Assembly (NCBI RefSeq): GCF_014647515.1
Contig: NZ_BMPI01000050.1
Coordinates: 22,418-86,417, forward strand
Origin: Dactylosporangium sucinum
Lineage (GTDB): Bacteria; Actinomycetota; Actinomycetes; Mycobacteriales; Micromonosporaceae
Length of the DNA stretch: 64,000 nucleotides
Reading direction: 5' to 3'
Part shown: in pieces, positions 41,590-50,831 of the stretch
How positions within the stretch are numbered: position 1 is the first letter of the stretch
Layout: each line of letters opens with the position of its first letter
Program-made: the position numbers and the translations under genes
The notes under the pieces: generated by a model
Seen by the model: the letters and a program-made list of their open reading frames with translations, nothing else
Told to the model about the DNA's origin: nothing
The model's database searches: none

Positions 41590-42624
41590 CCGCCGGTTCG
41601 CCGGATCCGGCGAACATCGACATCAACACCGTCCGCCTTCTACTGGAACACCTAGGAATCACCGCCGAAGTGTTGGCCGATCAAACCAGGCGGCCCGAGG
41701 TACCGACACATCGACCGCGTATCCGAAGCCGTCTCCGGCGGTACCCGTCGAGCGTATGCCAGCTACTGGAGGCGGATACGAGAAGCATGGGGCGGACGCC
41801 GCCTCAACGAGCCGACGCCGTTGGAGATCAAGCAACTGGCCGAACGAATCAAGGGGCAGGCGGTCGTCAGGAGTAACTCCCGGGGCGGCAGGACCGCAGC
41901 CGAAAACCTCATCACCGCGCTGCGGTGCATCTACAGGTATGCGGTCGCGGACGGGCACGTCGCCGAGGACGCGAATCCGTCTCTCCGTGTTCCAAAGCCT
42001 CGACGGCTGGCGAGCACCCGGCGCGCGCTGTGCGACACGCAGCTCGCCGAACTTGTCGCCACAGCCGGCATGACCGGCAACGACCCCCAGCTGGACAGCC
42101 TCTTGTTGCGCTTGCACACCGAAACCGCCTGCCGCCCCGGCGGCGCCCTCGTGCTCCGCCCGATCGGCCTCGACCGCACTCAATGCCTGATTCGACTCCG
42201 GGAGAAGGGCGAGACCGTCCGATGGCAGCCGGTCTCCCCCACGCTGATGCACCATCTGATCGCCCATGGCGACGAACGCGGCGCGAACGGCGATGCACAC
42301 AGCCAGCTGCTGCGCTACCGCAACGGCCAACCAGTCACCCGACGCCGCTACGACTATCTGTGGCAGCGGCTCGGCAAGCACTTACCCTGGGTGGCGACGC
42401 AGCAGGTCAGCACCCATTGGATCAGGTACACGACCCTGACCTGGGTCGAACGCCGCTTCGGCTACGCTGTCGCCCGCGCGTATGCCGGCCACAACGGCCG
42501 ATCCAACGCTGGGACTACGTCGACCTACGTCCGCGCAGACCTCAACGAGGTCGCTCGGGCGCTGGCACTACTGGCCGGCGAGGCGCATCGCCTTGAGACG
42601 ACCAACCAACTGGGTGTTGAGTAA
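41586..42624 (+). pseudogene. tyrosine recombinase (integrase) with N-terminal frameshift
   Basis: Translation from ATG 41586 gives INTVRLLLEHLGITAEVLADQ and then runs out of frame. From about 41707 the sequence continues in the next frame as HIDRVSEAVSGG, RRAYASYWRRIREAWGGRRL and LEIKQLAERIKG, the core-binding domain. A small deletion near 41695-41707 best explains this. The catalytic domain is intact: Arg in TETACRPGG, Lys in REKGETVRWQP, HWIR, AGH and the Tyr in TSTYVRA. A TTG at 41821 could start a 267-residue product lacking most of the core-binding domain. The pairing with AbrB and mobilisation genes marks an integrated element. Confidence 0.78.
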
Positions 42625-42746
42625 TTCGGCAATGCAGATTCAAGCGCAGAGTATCCGGGCGGCCTCACCGACAGGTGAACTCGGATCAACCTCTTTCAGT
42701 TGTTGCTCTACCCGCCAAGGGGCAAGCGCAGGCCGGGTCGATGTGG
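42625..42746. other. gap between integrase and CRISPR array 1
   Basis: This 122-bp stretch joins the end of the integrase gene to the decayed end of array 1. I see no gene, tRNA or obvious attachment site in it. It is the trailer flank of the array. Confidence 0.5.
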
Positions 42747-45700
42747 GGACCATCCCCACGCGGGATGACAGCTGCCCGAGGTCGCCGGTCAGCGTGAGCT
42801 GCGGACCGTCCCCGCGTGCGCGGGGGGCGCAGCCGTTCGAGGTCGCCCGGCCAGCGCCGCAGCGCGGACCATCCCCGCGTGCGCGGGGAGCACACAGGCA
42901 CCCGCCGCCGCCTCCTCGCCGCAGCGCGGACCATCCCCGCGTGCGCGGGGAGCACACAAACGTTGTCGTGAGCGTCGTGAAAGCGTTGGGACCATCCCCG
43001 CGTGCGCGGGGAGCACATTGCCGCGCTGTCGACGGACCCGCCGCCAGCGGGACCATCCCCGCGTGCGCGGGGAGCACTCCCGGGCCTCGGTGACGGTCAG
43101 CGTCCGGTCCGGACCATCCCCGCGTGCGCGGGGAGCACGCGAAGCGGGCTGCCCGCCGCGAGCGCGACCGGGGACCATCCCCGCGTGCGCGGGGAGCACA
43201 GGGTGCGTCGCGTGGTGATGTTGGACATTTGGGGACCATCCCCGCGTGCGCGGGGAGCACTCGTCGGTCGGCGCCGAATGGGATTCGTGGGCCGGACCAT
43301 CCCCGCGTGCGCGGGGAGCACGTGGTATCCCGGTGCGCGCGCGCACGCGAGCCAGGACCATCCCCGCGTGCGCGGGGAGCACGTGCGTCGGGTGCTCACT
43401 CATCGGCTCAGTCCTGGACCATCCCCGCGTGCGCGGGGAGCACAGCACGCCGGACGGATCGAGGCAGGCCACGACGGGACCATCCCCGCGTGCGCGGGGA
43501 GCACCACTGCTGGCCCTGGTCGCTGCCCAGCTCGACCGGATCATCCCCGCGTGCGCGGGGAGCACGTCGACCCGACCGGCGACACCGTGCAGATGGCGGG
43601 ACCATCCCCGCGTGCGCGGGGAGCACGCGCATAGTGATGGAACCCCTCCGGGGGTTCTGGGACCATCCCCGCGTGCGCGGGGAGCACAGCGTGTACTGCT
43701 TCACGTTATACGTCGTCGTCGGACCATCCCCGCGTGAGCGGGGAGCACACGCATCCGGAGATCTGGGCGATTGTCCGCGACGGACCATCCCCGCGTGCGC
43801 GGGGAGCACATCGAAGACCTGTACAACCTCGTCTCGCGCGCCGGACCATCCCCGCGTGCGCGGGGAGCACGCCACGATGAACGGGCTGCTGGTGCCGCCG
43901 CAGGGACCATCCCCGCGTGCGCGGGGAGCACATCTTCCGCGGCGCTACCGTGTCGAGGTAGGTCGGACCATCCCCGCGTGCGCGGGGAGCACTTATCAAG
44001 CTCGTGCGTGAGGCCATTGAGCGCAGGACCATCCCCGCGTGCGCGGGGAGCACTTGTTCGCGGCCTGGGCGCGCTGCACCGCGAGCGGACCATCCCCGCG
44101 TGCGCGGGGAGCACGTCGGCGGCCACGACACCACCCGGCGCCGAGCCGGACCATCCCCGCGTGCGCGGGGAGCACCGCAAGTGCAGCGAACGGCAGATCG
44201 CGCAGGCGGGACCATCCCCGCGTGCGCGGGGAGCACCGCCCGGCCATCGCCGACGTGGAGCCCCGCCCCGGACCATCCCCGCGTGCGCGGGGAGCACCAC
44301 CCTCGGGGCTGAGGGTGCCGGCCTTTGGTGGGACCATCCCCGCGTGCGCGGGGAGCACGATGCCGGCGCCGAGGTGCTGGCCGGTCCGTCGGGGACCATC
44401 CCCGCGTGCGCGGTGAGCACGGGACCTGGGCTCCGCCAATGTCGGCCCACCCGGGACCATCCCCGCGTGCGCGGGGAGCACGTCCAGCACGCCCGGCACC
44501 GGTCCGGTGTGGTGGGACCATCCCCGCGTGCGCGGGGAGCACCCCGACGGACACGTTGGTGATCGCGCCGCGCACGGACCATCCCCGCGTGCGCGGGGAG
44601 CACTACGCTGCCGGCGCACGTCATGCCGCACGCCAGGGACCATCCCCGCGTGCGCGGGGAGCACACCGGATCAGCTTGTCCATGGCGCGGTCAGCCCGGA
44701 CCATCCCCGCGTGCGCGGGGAGCACGGCGGCCCGCGGACTCACGTCATCCCACGGGACGGACCATCCCCGCGTGCGCGGGGAGCACTAGTCGACGCCGTT
44801 GTAGACGATCTGCCCGTAGGGACCATCCCCGCGTGCGCGGGGAGCACGTTTCCTCACAGGGGGATTCCCTTCACTGTTCGGGACCATCCCCGCGTGCGCG
44901 GGGAGCACCTCCTTCAGTTGTCTCGGTCCACGGCCTGGCCGGGACCATCCCCGCGTGCGCGGGGAGCACGGCAACACGAACACGCTGCCGGTCGTCATCT
45001 CCGGACCATCCCCGCGTGCGCGGGGAGCACAGGGGTGGTCAACGGTCAACTCTCCCTTGACAGGGACCATCCCCGCGTGCGCGGGGAGCACACCTCGGCC
45101 GGGCCGGAGGCCACCCAGACGGTGGGACCATCCCCGCGTGCGCGGGGAGCACGTCTGCAAGCAGTCGCCGAGGAGCACTCGGACCGGACCATCCCCGCGT
45201 GCGCGGGGAGCACAACGCGTTGCACCTCGGGCACGGGATGCCGTGCGGACCATCCCCGCGTGCGCGGGGAGCACACGGTCAGGTCGGGGATCGTCACAGC
45301 GGCTCCCGGACCATCCCCGCGTGCGCGGGGAGCACCCGAAGATGGCCCCCTGGTAGACGCACCGGTTGGGACCATCCCCGCGTGCGCGGGGAGCACACGT
45401 CGCCACGGCCGTCTTGTGGTACAGCCGGCGGACCATCCCCGCGTGCGCGGGGAGCACGACGCCCGCGAAAAGGTCGAGATCGTGCTCAACGGACCATCCC
45501 CGCGTGCGCGGGGAGCACGTCGCGCAGGTAGAACAGCCCGCACGCAGCGAGGGACCATCCCCGCGTGCGCGGGGAGCACGGTGCCGAGGCCCTGCTCAGC
45601 GTGCCCACGCAGGGACCATCCCCGCGTGCGCGGGGAGCACCTACGAGGAGATGCACGACCTCATGACCACCGGGGACCATCCCCGCGTGCGCGGGGAGCA

Positions 45701-46250
45701 CTTCGCGTGGGGCCTCGAGCTCGCCGCGATCGCGGGACCATCCCCGCGTGCGCGGGGAGCACCACAGCGACACCGGCGTGCCGGCGGGCTGCGCCGGACC
45801 ATCCCCGCGTGCGCGGGGAGCACAGCTTATCTAGAAGCGCCATTTGCGGTCCTTTCGGACCATCCCCGCGTGCGCGGGGAGCACACGTGCTCCTCTACTA
45901 CTACAACGACACCGACTGGACCATCCCCGCGTGCGCGGGGAGCACGCGTCGTTGTCGACCGACGTGGTGCCGCTCTGGGGACCATCCCCGCGTGCGCGGG
46001 GAGCACAGCACCGAAGTGCCAGACGGGTTCGCGGTGCGGGGACCATCCCCGCGTGCGCGGGGAGCACTGGCCGATGGAGGACCGCAGCGGCGCGACGTCG
46101 GGACCATCCCCGCGTGCGCGGGGAGCACTCCAGGTAGCCGAACCTGGTCTCCCACCCCGGCGGACCATCCCCGCGTGCGCGGGGAGCACCAACGGCATGT
46201 ACGTGGAGCCGTATTGCAATGAGGACCATCCCCGCGTGCGCGGGGAGCAC
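42747..46250 (-). CRISPR. type I-E CRISPR array 1, 56 intact repeats plus 2 decayed
   Basis: A 28-bp repeat with period 61 (spacers mostly 33, some 34) runs from 42866 to 46250. Its core is the palindrome CCCCGCGTGCGCGGGG; on the minus strand it starts GTGCTCCCC and ends GGGGATGGTCC, the classic I-E form. Two decayed repeats lie at 42803 and about 42747, so the left end is the old trailer end and the leader is on the right next to cas2. Point variants occur in repeats starting at about 43538, 43721 and 44393. Transcription is inferred to run right to left, as for the cas genes. Confidence 0.97.
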
Positions 46251-46290
46251 ACTAGTTGACCTGCTGCGCTATAGATCCACTCGGCCGATT
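46251..46290 (-). promoter_or_regulatory. leader of CRISPR array 1
   Basis: The 40 bp between the first repeat and the cas2e stop are clearly more AT-rich than their surroundings. Read on the minus strand they contain GGATCTATAGCG about 25 nt before the first repeat, a possible -10 region. The leader may extend into the cas2e 3' end. Assignment rests on position and on the decayed repeats being at the opposite end. Confidence 0.6.
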
Positions 46291-46665
46291 CTATTCACTT
46301 GCTGGCCGCCGGGTTGGCTGTTGGCGGCGGCCGTATCGGCGGCGCCGGGCGGCGTTGCTCCAGCCGGACGGCATCGCCGGGTTGAAGACCGGGTTGGCGG
46401 GGCGCCGGATCAGGGTGATGCCGTCGAAATCTTCGGGCGTCCAGTGGTGATCGTGGGCTTCGAAGGATAGGCGTTGTTCGCCGGGGATCTGGTAGACGAT
46501 GAGGGCGCGGCCGGGGCCGGCCAGATCTTTGACTCGTGCCCAAAGGCGGCGGCGCACGCGTGCGCTGATGTGGCCGACATATACGCCGGCGGAGATCTCC
46601 AGCAGCCATTGAGTGAGATGACCGCGGAGTCCGGGTGGACAGGCGGTGAGGATGATGACGGTCAT
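46291..46665 (-). CDS. cas2e: type I-E CRISPR adaptation protein Cas2e
   Basis: Cas2 of the I-E subtype, 124 residues. It begins MTVIILTACPPGLRGHLTQW and has EISAGVYVGHISARVRRRLW, both typical of Cas2e (CasD-less I-E form), with a basic Arg-rich tail. It dimerises and bridges two Cas1 dimers in the spacer-integration complex. Its ATG shares one base with the cas1 stop (TGATG). It is the last gene of the cas operon before the leader. Confidence 0.95.
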   Translation of the reverse strand: MTVIILTACPPGLRGHLTQWLLEISAGVYVGHISARVRRRLWARVKDLAGPGRALIVYQIPGEQRLSFEAHDHHWTPEDFDGITLIRRPANPVFNPAMPSGWSNAARRRRYGRRQQPTRRPASE

Positions 46666-47615
46666 CAGAAGTCGATTTCCTCGCCGTCGGCGTAGTTACG
46701 GCCGGCGGCTACCTCGAAGCCATGATCGTCCCAGAGTGCGAGCTCGTCGGTCTCGTCGAGTTCGCCCGTGGACTGTGGTTGTAGGAGCAGTGCGCGGATG
46801 TCGCGGACGCAGCGGGTCAGGATGGCGCCGTTGTGGACCCGGTCGCGGACGGCGCGGCGGGTGTCGGAGGCGATGTCGGTGGGGTTGCTGGCGACCACGT
46901 CGAACGCTACCGGGATGGTGATCTCGGCTTTGTAGAGGTCGGCGATGTCGTAGACGAAGGCGCGTTCGTGTCCGGTGTGGACGAAGCCGAGTCCGGGTGC
47001 GGCGCCGATGGCGACGATGACGGTGTGGACGATGCCGTACAGGCAGGCGTGGGCGGCAGAGAGTGCCTGGTTGATGGGGTCTCCGGAGCTGAAGTCCTGG
47101 CGGTCGTACTGTCGCTGGTTCCATGCGATACCGGTGCGGGTGGCGTGTTCGCGGTACGTTCGACGGACCCGGGCGCCCTCCTTACCACGGAGCTGTTGCA
47201 TGGTGAGGCCGGTGGTGTCCTCGCCGGGGAACCGCATCGCATACATGGCACGGGCGACGGCGAGCCGTCGGTCGCGGTGGCTGACGGCGGCGGCCTGGGC
47301 GACGAGGAGCCGGCTGGAGGTGGCGAGGGAGCGGCCGTGGGCGTAGTAGCGAACGCCCCGCTCGCCGACCCAGACGGCGGTGGCGCCGTGGTCGGCGAGC
47401 AGGGCGACGGCTTGATGGGTGATGCTGGTGCCGGGTCCGAGTAACAGCACACCGACGGACGCGGCGGGGATGTGGACGACGCCGCGGTCGTCGGTGGCGG
47501 TGAGCGCGTTACTGTCGCGGTGGATGACGGCGCGTTCGAGGTAGAGAAAGCTGATGCGGTCCTCGGCGCGGGTCAGGTCGGGGAGTTCGGCTGGTGGTAC
47601 TCCGGGAATCGGCAT
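46665..47615 (-). CDS. cas1e: type I-E CRISPR integrase Cas1e
   Basis: Cas1 of 316 residues. Metal-binding active-site residues are Glu146 (LRGKEGARV), His213 (GFVHTGHERAF), Asp223 and Asp226 (VYDIADLYK), each five positions after the E. coli equivalents Glu141, His208, Asp218 and Asp221. It integrates new spacers at the leader end with Cas2. All residues needed for adaptation are intact. It follows cas6e by 15 nt. Confidence 0.96.
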   Translation of the reverse strand: MPIPGVPPAELPDLTRAEDRISFLYLERAVIHRDSNALTATDDRGVVHIPAASVGVLLLGPGTSITHQAVALLADHGATAVWVGERGVRYYAHGRSLATSSRLLVAQAAAVSHRDRRLAVARAMYAMRFPGEDTTGLTMQQLRGKEGARVRRTYREHATRTGIAWNQRQYDRQDFSSGDPINQALSAAHACLYGIVHTVIVAIGAAPGLGFVHTGHERAFVYDIADLYKAEITIPVAFDVVASNPTDIASDTRRAVRDRVHNGAILTRCVRDIRALLLQPQSTGELDETDELALWDDHGFEVAAGRNYADGEEIDF

Positions 47616-47630
47616 CGCCCGGCTCGTTGC

Positions 47631-48296
47631 TCAGTTCGCGGGTGCGATGGTGAGCAGCCCGCATCCGTAGGCTTTGGCGTGGCCGATGCCGACCGTCAGT
47701 GACTGGCGGAAGGCGTCCGCGTCGATGATGTCGAGCAGGCCGTCGTAGGTGACCGTGGTGAGGGTGACGGCGGCTGCGGCACGGCGGAAGGTGACCGTCT
47801 GCCGGCGGTGCAGCTTGAGGTTCGGCTCGCCGTCACGTTGGGGCGCGATGGCGAAGCCGCACCGTTCGCCTCGGGCGATCAGCCACTGGGTCTGGTCCTC
47901 GACGCGGAGGTGGCCGAAGCGTTGGGTTTCCTTGGCGTCGGCGGTCTTGCGGCCGCTGCGGGTCGGATTCGCGGTGAGGCGGAACGCCCATCGCTGGCCG
48001 GGTTGTAGGGACGCGAGGAGTCCGTCGTAGGGTCGGGTGGTCCAGGCCTCTGCGGTGGGCCGGCCGGCCTGCTCGACCAGGTGGGTGAGGTCGGGCTGGC
48101 CGGGGCTGACGAGGTAGAGCTGGACGGTGCCGTCGGTGGTGGTGTCGAGCCGCCAGAGGGTCCGCGCACCCGGCCGTTCGTGGTCCTCCGGCACCGGGAA
48201 TGCGCCGCGGACTGCGGCGTGCATGGCCTGTGGTGAGGCCAGCAGCTTCCGCGCGCCGCGGCGGGTGGTGTCGACGGTGAACCTGGTGAGGTACAT
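47631..48296 (-). CDS. cas6e: pre-crRNA endoribonuclease Cas6e (Cse3)
   Basis: Cas6e of 221 residues with two ferredoxin-like halves. The catalytic histidine is His26 in SPQAMHAAVRGAF, and the C-terminal glycine-rich loop is GIGHAKAYGCGLLTI. It cleaves the array transcript at the base of the repeat hairpin formed by CCCCGCG and CGCGGGG and stays in Cascade. It starts 2 nt after the cas5e stop. Confidence 0.95.
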   Translation of the reverse strand: MYLTRFTVDTTRRGARKLLASPQAMHAAVRGAFPVPEDHERPGARTLWRLDTTTDGTVQLYLVSPGQPDLTHLVEQAGRPTAEAWTTRPYDGLLASLQPGQRWAFRLTANPTRSGRKTADAKETQRFGHLRVEDQTQWLIARGERCGFAIAPQRDGEPNLKLHRRQTVTFRRAAAAVTLTTVTYDGLLDIIDADAFRQSLTVGIGHAKAYGCGLLTIAPAN

Positions 48297-48298
48297 GC

Positions 48299-48997
48299 TC
48301 AGCCTCCCAGCAGGCTTAGCGGGTCGTGCTCGGTGACGCCGGCCCGTTCGGTGAGGTCGTTGCTGATCGTCACGTGGCTGCGGTGGACGGCCCGCCAGGT
48401 GTGCTGGCGGTGTGCCGGGTCGAAGCTGAGTGGCTCGTCGTGGATGGTTTCGGCGACGGGTTCTCCGGGCCGGGCGTCGCGAATGATCTCAAGCCGGACG
48501 GTGCGGGCCGCCTTGCGGCGGTGCCAGTCGGCGGCGAGCCACGGCCAGCCGCTCAACGCCTCGTAGAGGGGCTGCTCGTGGACACCGAGCGTGACGGAGC
48601 GTGCCGGTGGACAGGACCGACGGCCGAGGTACAGCGGAAAATGCGGTCGGCGTAGCGCTTCGTCGAGACCGGTCAGCAGGTTTCGATCGCCGCTGACAGC
48701 GGCCAGGAACGCGGCGTCGGCAAGGTAGAAGCGGTGTGTCAGCGGGGCGCTCTTGCCGTCCGCGGTGTGTGCGGTGTGGAAGTCGCGGAGGACCTGGCCG
48801 GGCTGGTCCAACCGCACGCCGAACTCGAGGCCGAGCAGTTCGGTGAGGGGCTCTGTGCGGCGGATGCCCTTCGCCGCGGCGAGGAGGCCGACGACGCCGC
48901 TCTTGGTCGGAGCGACCTCGGTGCTGCGGCGGGCGAACCGGCTGGAGGCACCCCATGCCTGCATCGGCCCGGCCAGCTGGAGCAGGAGCACGCTCAT
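48299..48997 (-). CDS. cas5e: Cascade subunit Cas5e
   Basis: Cas5e (CasD) of 232 residues. The N-terminus LLLQLAGPMQAWGASSRFARRSTE and APTKSGVVGLLAAAKGI are hallmark motifs. It binds the 5' handle of the crRNA within Cascade. It overlaps cas7e by ATGA and is followed closely by cas6e. Confidence 0.95.
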   Translation of the reverse strand: MSVLLLQLAGPMQAWGASSRFARRSTEVAPTKSGVVGLLAAAKGIRRTEPLTELLGLEFGVRLDQPGQVLRDFHTAHTADGKSAPLTHRFYLADAAFLAAVSGDRNLLTGLDEALRRPHFPLYLGRRSCPPARSVTLGVHEQPLYEALSGWPWLAADWHRRKAARTVRLEIIRDARPGEPVAETIHDEPLSFDPAHRQHTWRAVHRSHVTISNDLTERAGVTEHDPLSLLGG

Positions 48998-50118
48998 GCC
49001 GGCCGGCCGAGCGCTGCCGCGACCCGCTCCCCCACCCCGCTGACGAGATCGCCGAGGGTGACCACGGTGCCGAGGTCGGCCAGCACTGCGGTCTGGTCGC
49101 CGACGTGTGTGACCCAGCTTCCGGTCGGCTGTTCACCGTAGGCGCCTTCGACCGCGGTGATGTGGTCGGCGAGGGCGGCGGCGGCCAGCTTGACCCGGCC
49201 GGACGCCTCGGTTTCCTGAACAGCGGTCTCGAACGCCCCGACCATGTTGATCGGCTGTGTGTCGCGGACCCGGACCAGGACCGCGTCGGGCAGGGTCCGG
49301 TGGGCGAACGTGTTCTGTTTGCCGGTCGGCACGCTGCGGGCGAACGCGGTGAGGAAGGCTTCGACGGCCGCACGGGTGGCCGCGATGTCGCCGAGGGTGT
49401 CGTGCAGCCGGTTCACGTCGACGGTGGCGTACCGGTAGAGGGTGGAGGAGTTGAATTCGACGGTACCGATCATGCCGGCGCCCGTCTCGTCGGCGTCGTG
49501 CTTGCGGTCGTCGACGGCGGTGAAGTAGTCGTACTCGTTGTCGACCGCGTGCACGCTGATGGCGTGCGCGACCTGGCAGGCGGCGTCGACGTTGATGTCG
49601 GCCATGTCGGCGACCATCCGGCCGAACATGGCGATGTCAACGGAGTGCTCGGTGTTCGCGAGCGTCTTGAGTCGCGCCTTGTCGGGCGCGGTGCCGGCCC
49701 GGGAGGCCTCGAGGGCCGCGGCGGCGATGTTGTCGAGCTGGCGGTGACTGAGGAACAGCAGGTAGCTGGACTCGACGTCCTTCACCTCGCCCTTCTTCTT
49801 CTCGGCCTTGGCGAGGCCGATTGCGGCGAACGCCTCGGCGGCCAGGGTGGATGCGGCCTCGTCGGTCAGTTGCGGGTCCAGTGCCTTGATCCGGGCCGCG
49901 AGCGACTCGCCGACCCGCTTGGTGCGCTCACCGAGCTGCGAGCGGTCCAGCAGGTCCTTGAACGCGAGCCGGATGGCGCGTTTCCATGCCTGGCTGGACA
50001 CGCGGGCGCGACGGACGCCGCCGTAGGTGGCGGTCTTCGGGGAGCCGGTGTCGTCGCGGTTGAGGTTGCTCGGGGGCACGGTCTGCAGCGCGTACACGTC
50101 GATGATGGTGCGGTTCAC
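48994..50118 (-). CDS. cas7e: Cascade backbone subunit Cas7e (Cse4)
   Basis: Cas7e (CasC) of 374 residues, which forms the six-copy backbone along the crRNA. Diagnostic segments are DVYALQTVPPSNLNRDDTG, GGVRRARVSSQAWKRAIR, and VDIAMFGRMVADM. GTG at 50118 overlaps the cse2 stop as GTGA; the ORF upstream is shadow. Confidence 0.96.
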   Translation of the reverse strand: MNRTIIDVYALQTVPPSNLNRDDTGSPKTATYGGVRRARVSSQAWKRAIRLAFKDLLDRSQLGERTKRVGESLAARIKALDPQLTDEAASTLAAEAFAAIGLAKAEKKKGEVKDVESSYLLFLSHRQLDNIAAAALEASRAGTAPDKARLKTLANTEHSVDIAMFGRMVADMADINVDAACQVAHAISVHAVDNEYDYFTAVDDRKHDADETGAGMIGTVEFNSSTLYRYATVDVNRLHDTLGDIAATRAAVEAFLTAFARSVPTGKQNTFAHRTLPDAVLVRVRDTQPINMVGAFETAVQETEASGRVKLAAAALADHITAVEGAYGEQPTGSWVTHVGDQTAVLADLGTVVTLGDLVSGVGERVAAALGRPA

Positions 50119-50831
50119 TGGGCACGCTCCTCGGTCTCGGTGGCGGAGTCGGTGGGGTTGCCGGAGTCGTTGGTGTCGCCGGCCGTGGGGCGGGTGCGGA
50201 AGAACTCGCGGCCCCACACGGCCTGGACGGTGGCCCGTCCGGAGGGTCGGCCGGGTGGCTGCCCGGCCGGCTGGCGCAGGGTGTAGAGGTCGTCGGCGAG
50301 CAGGCCGTAGTCGAGCGGGATCTGGTGCTCGCGCAGCATGGTGACGAGACCGCGCAGGTGGTGGATGCTTTCGGCATAGCTGGTGGCGGTGCCGAGCGCA
50401 GCGAACCGGCGCCGCACGCCTTCCGGGCTGACGCTCTTGCGGACCAGGGCGGCGAGCGCGACACCGAGTCCACTGCCGCTGACGTGCATCCGCTCCCGGC
50501 GGGACTGCTGGTGCAGCGCGTACAGGGTGATCGCGTCGTGCACCGCGTACTCGGCGTCGTAGGCGTCGGCGTCGTTCCTCGGCCGGCCGCGCAGCAGCTC
50601 GTCGGGCACCGACAGGTAGATCCCCAGGGTGTAGTCGGATCCGGGGATGCGGCCGATGCCGCGGCGCAGGCGGGCGATCGCGCCGACCGCCTCGGGCACC
50701 GGCGGCTCATGCAGCACCTGTGTCTGCAGTTTGCCGACTGTTGCTGCGACGTGGTCACCCAGGGCCCGGCGGGGCCGGGTCGGAGCTTTGCGTGCCGGCG
50801 CGTTCGGCCGGTCGGTCGCTGCCGTGGTCAC
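50115..50831 (-). CDS. cse2: Cascade small subunit Cse2 (CasB)
   Basis: Small subunit of 238 residues, all-helical. The N-terminal lysine/arginine-rich stretch (APARKAPTRPRRALGD) precedes the conserved ARLRRGIG motif, HDAITLYALHQQS and a FAALGTATSYAESIHHLRGLV segment. It stabilises the crRNA-target duplex. GTG at 50831 overlaps the cse1 stop. The C-terminal Thr/Glu-rich tail is longer than in E. coli. Confidence 0.93.
   Translation of the reverse strand: MTTAATDRPNAPARKAPTRPRRALGDHVAATVGKLQTQVLHEPPVPEAVGAIARLRRGIGRIPGSDYTLGIYLSVPDELLRGRPRNDADAYDAEYAVHDAITLYALHQQSRRERMHVSGSGLGVALAALVRKSVSPEGVRRRFAALGTATSYAESIHHLRGLVTMLREHQIPLDYGLLADDLYTLRQPAGQPPGRPSGRATVQAVWGREFFRTRPTAGDTNDSGNPTDSATETEERAQ

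Noticed and set aside
42866..46222. Self-targeting spacers against genes in this window
   Set aside because: I compared a few spacers by eye and found no match, but this needs a proper search.
42747..46250. Rho-independent terminators
   Set aside because: The many GC hairpins are CRISPR repeat stems without T-tracts. No convincing terminator was found elsewhere by eye.
42686..46259. Long open frames on both strands across array 1, up to 571 codons, with recurring PRVRGEH or PRTRGWS
   Set aside because: They are CRISPR repeats read as protein. The repeat has no stops and the 61-bp period shifts frame at each unit, giving open frames everywhere.
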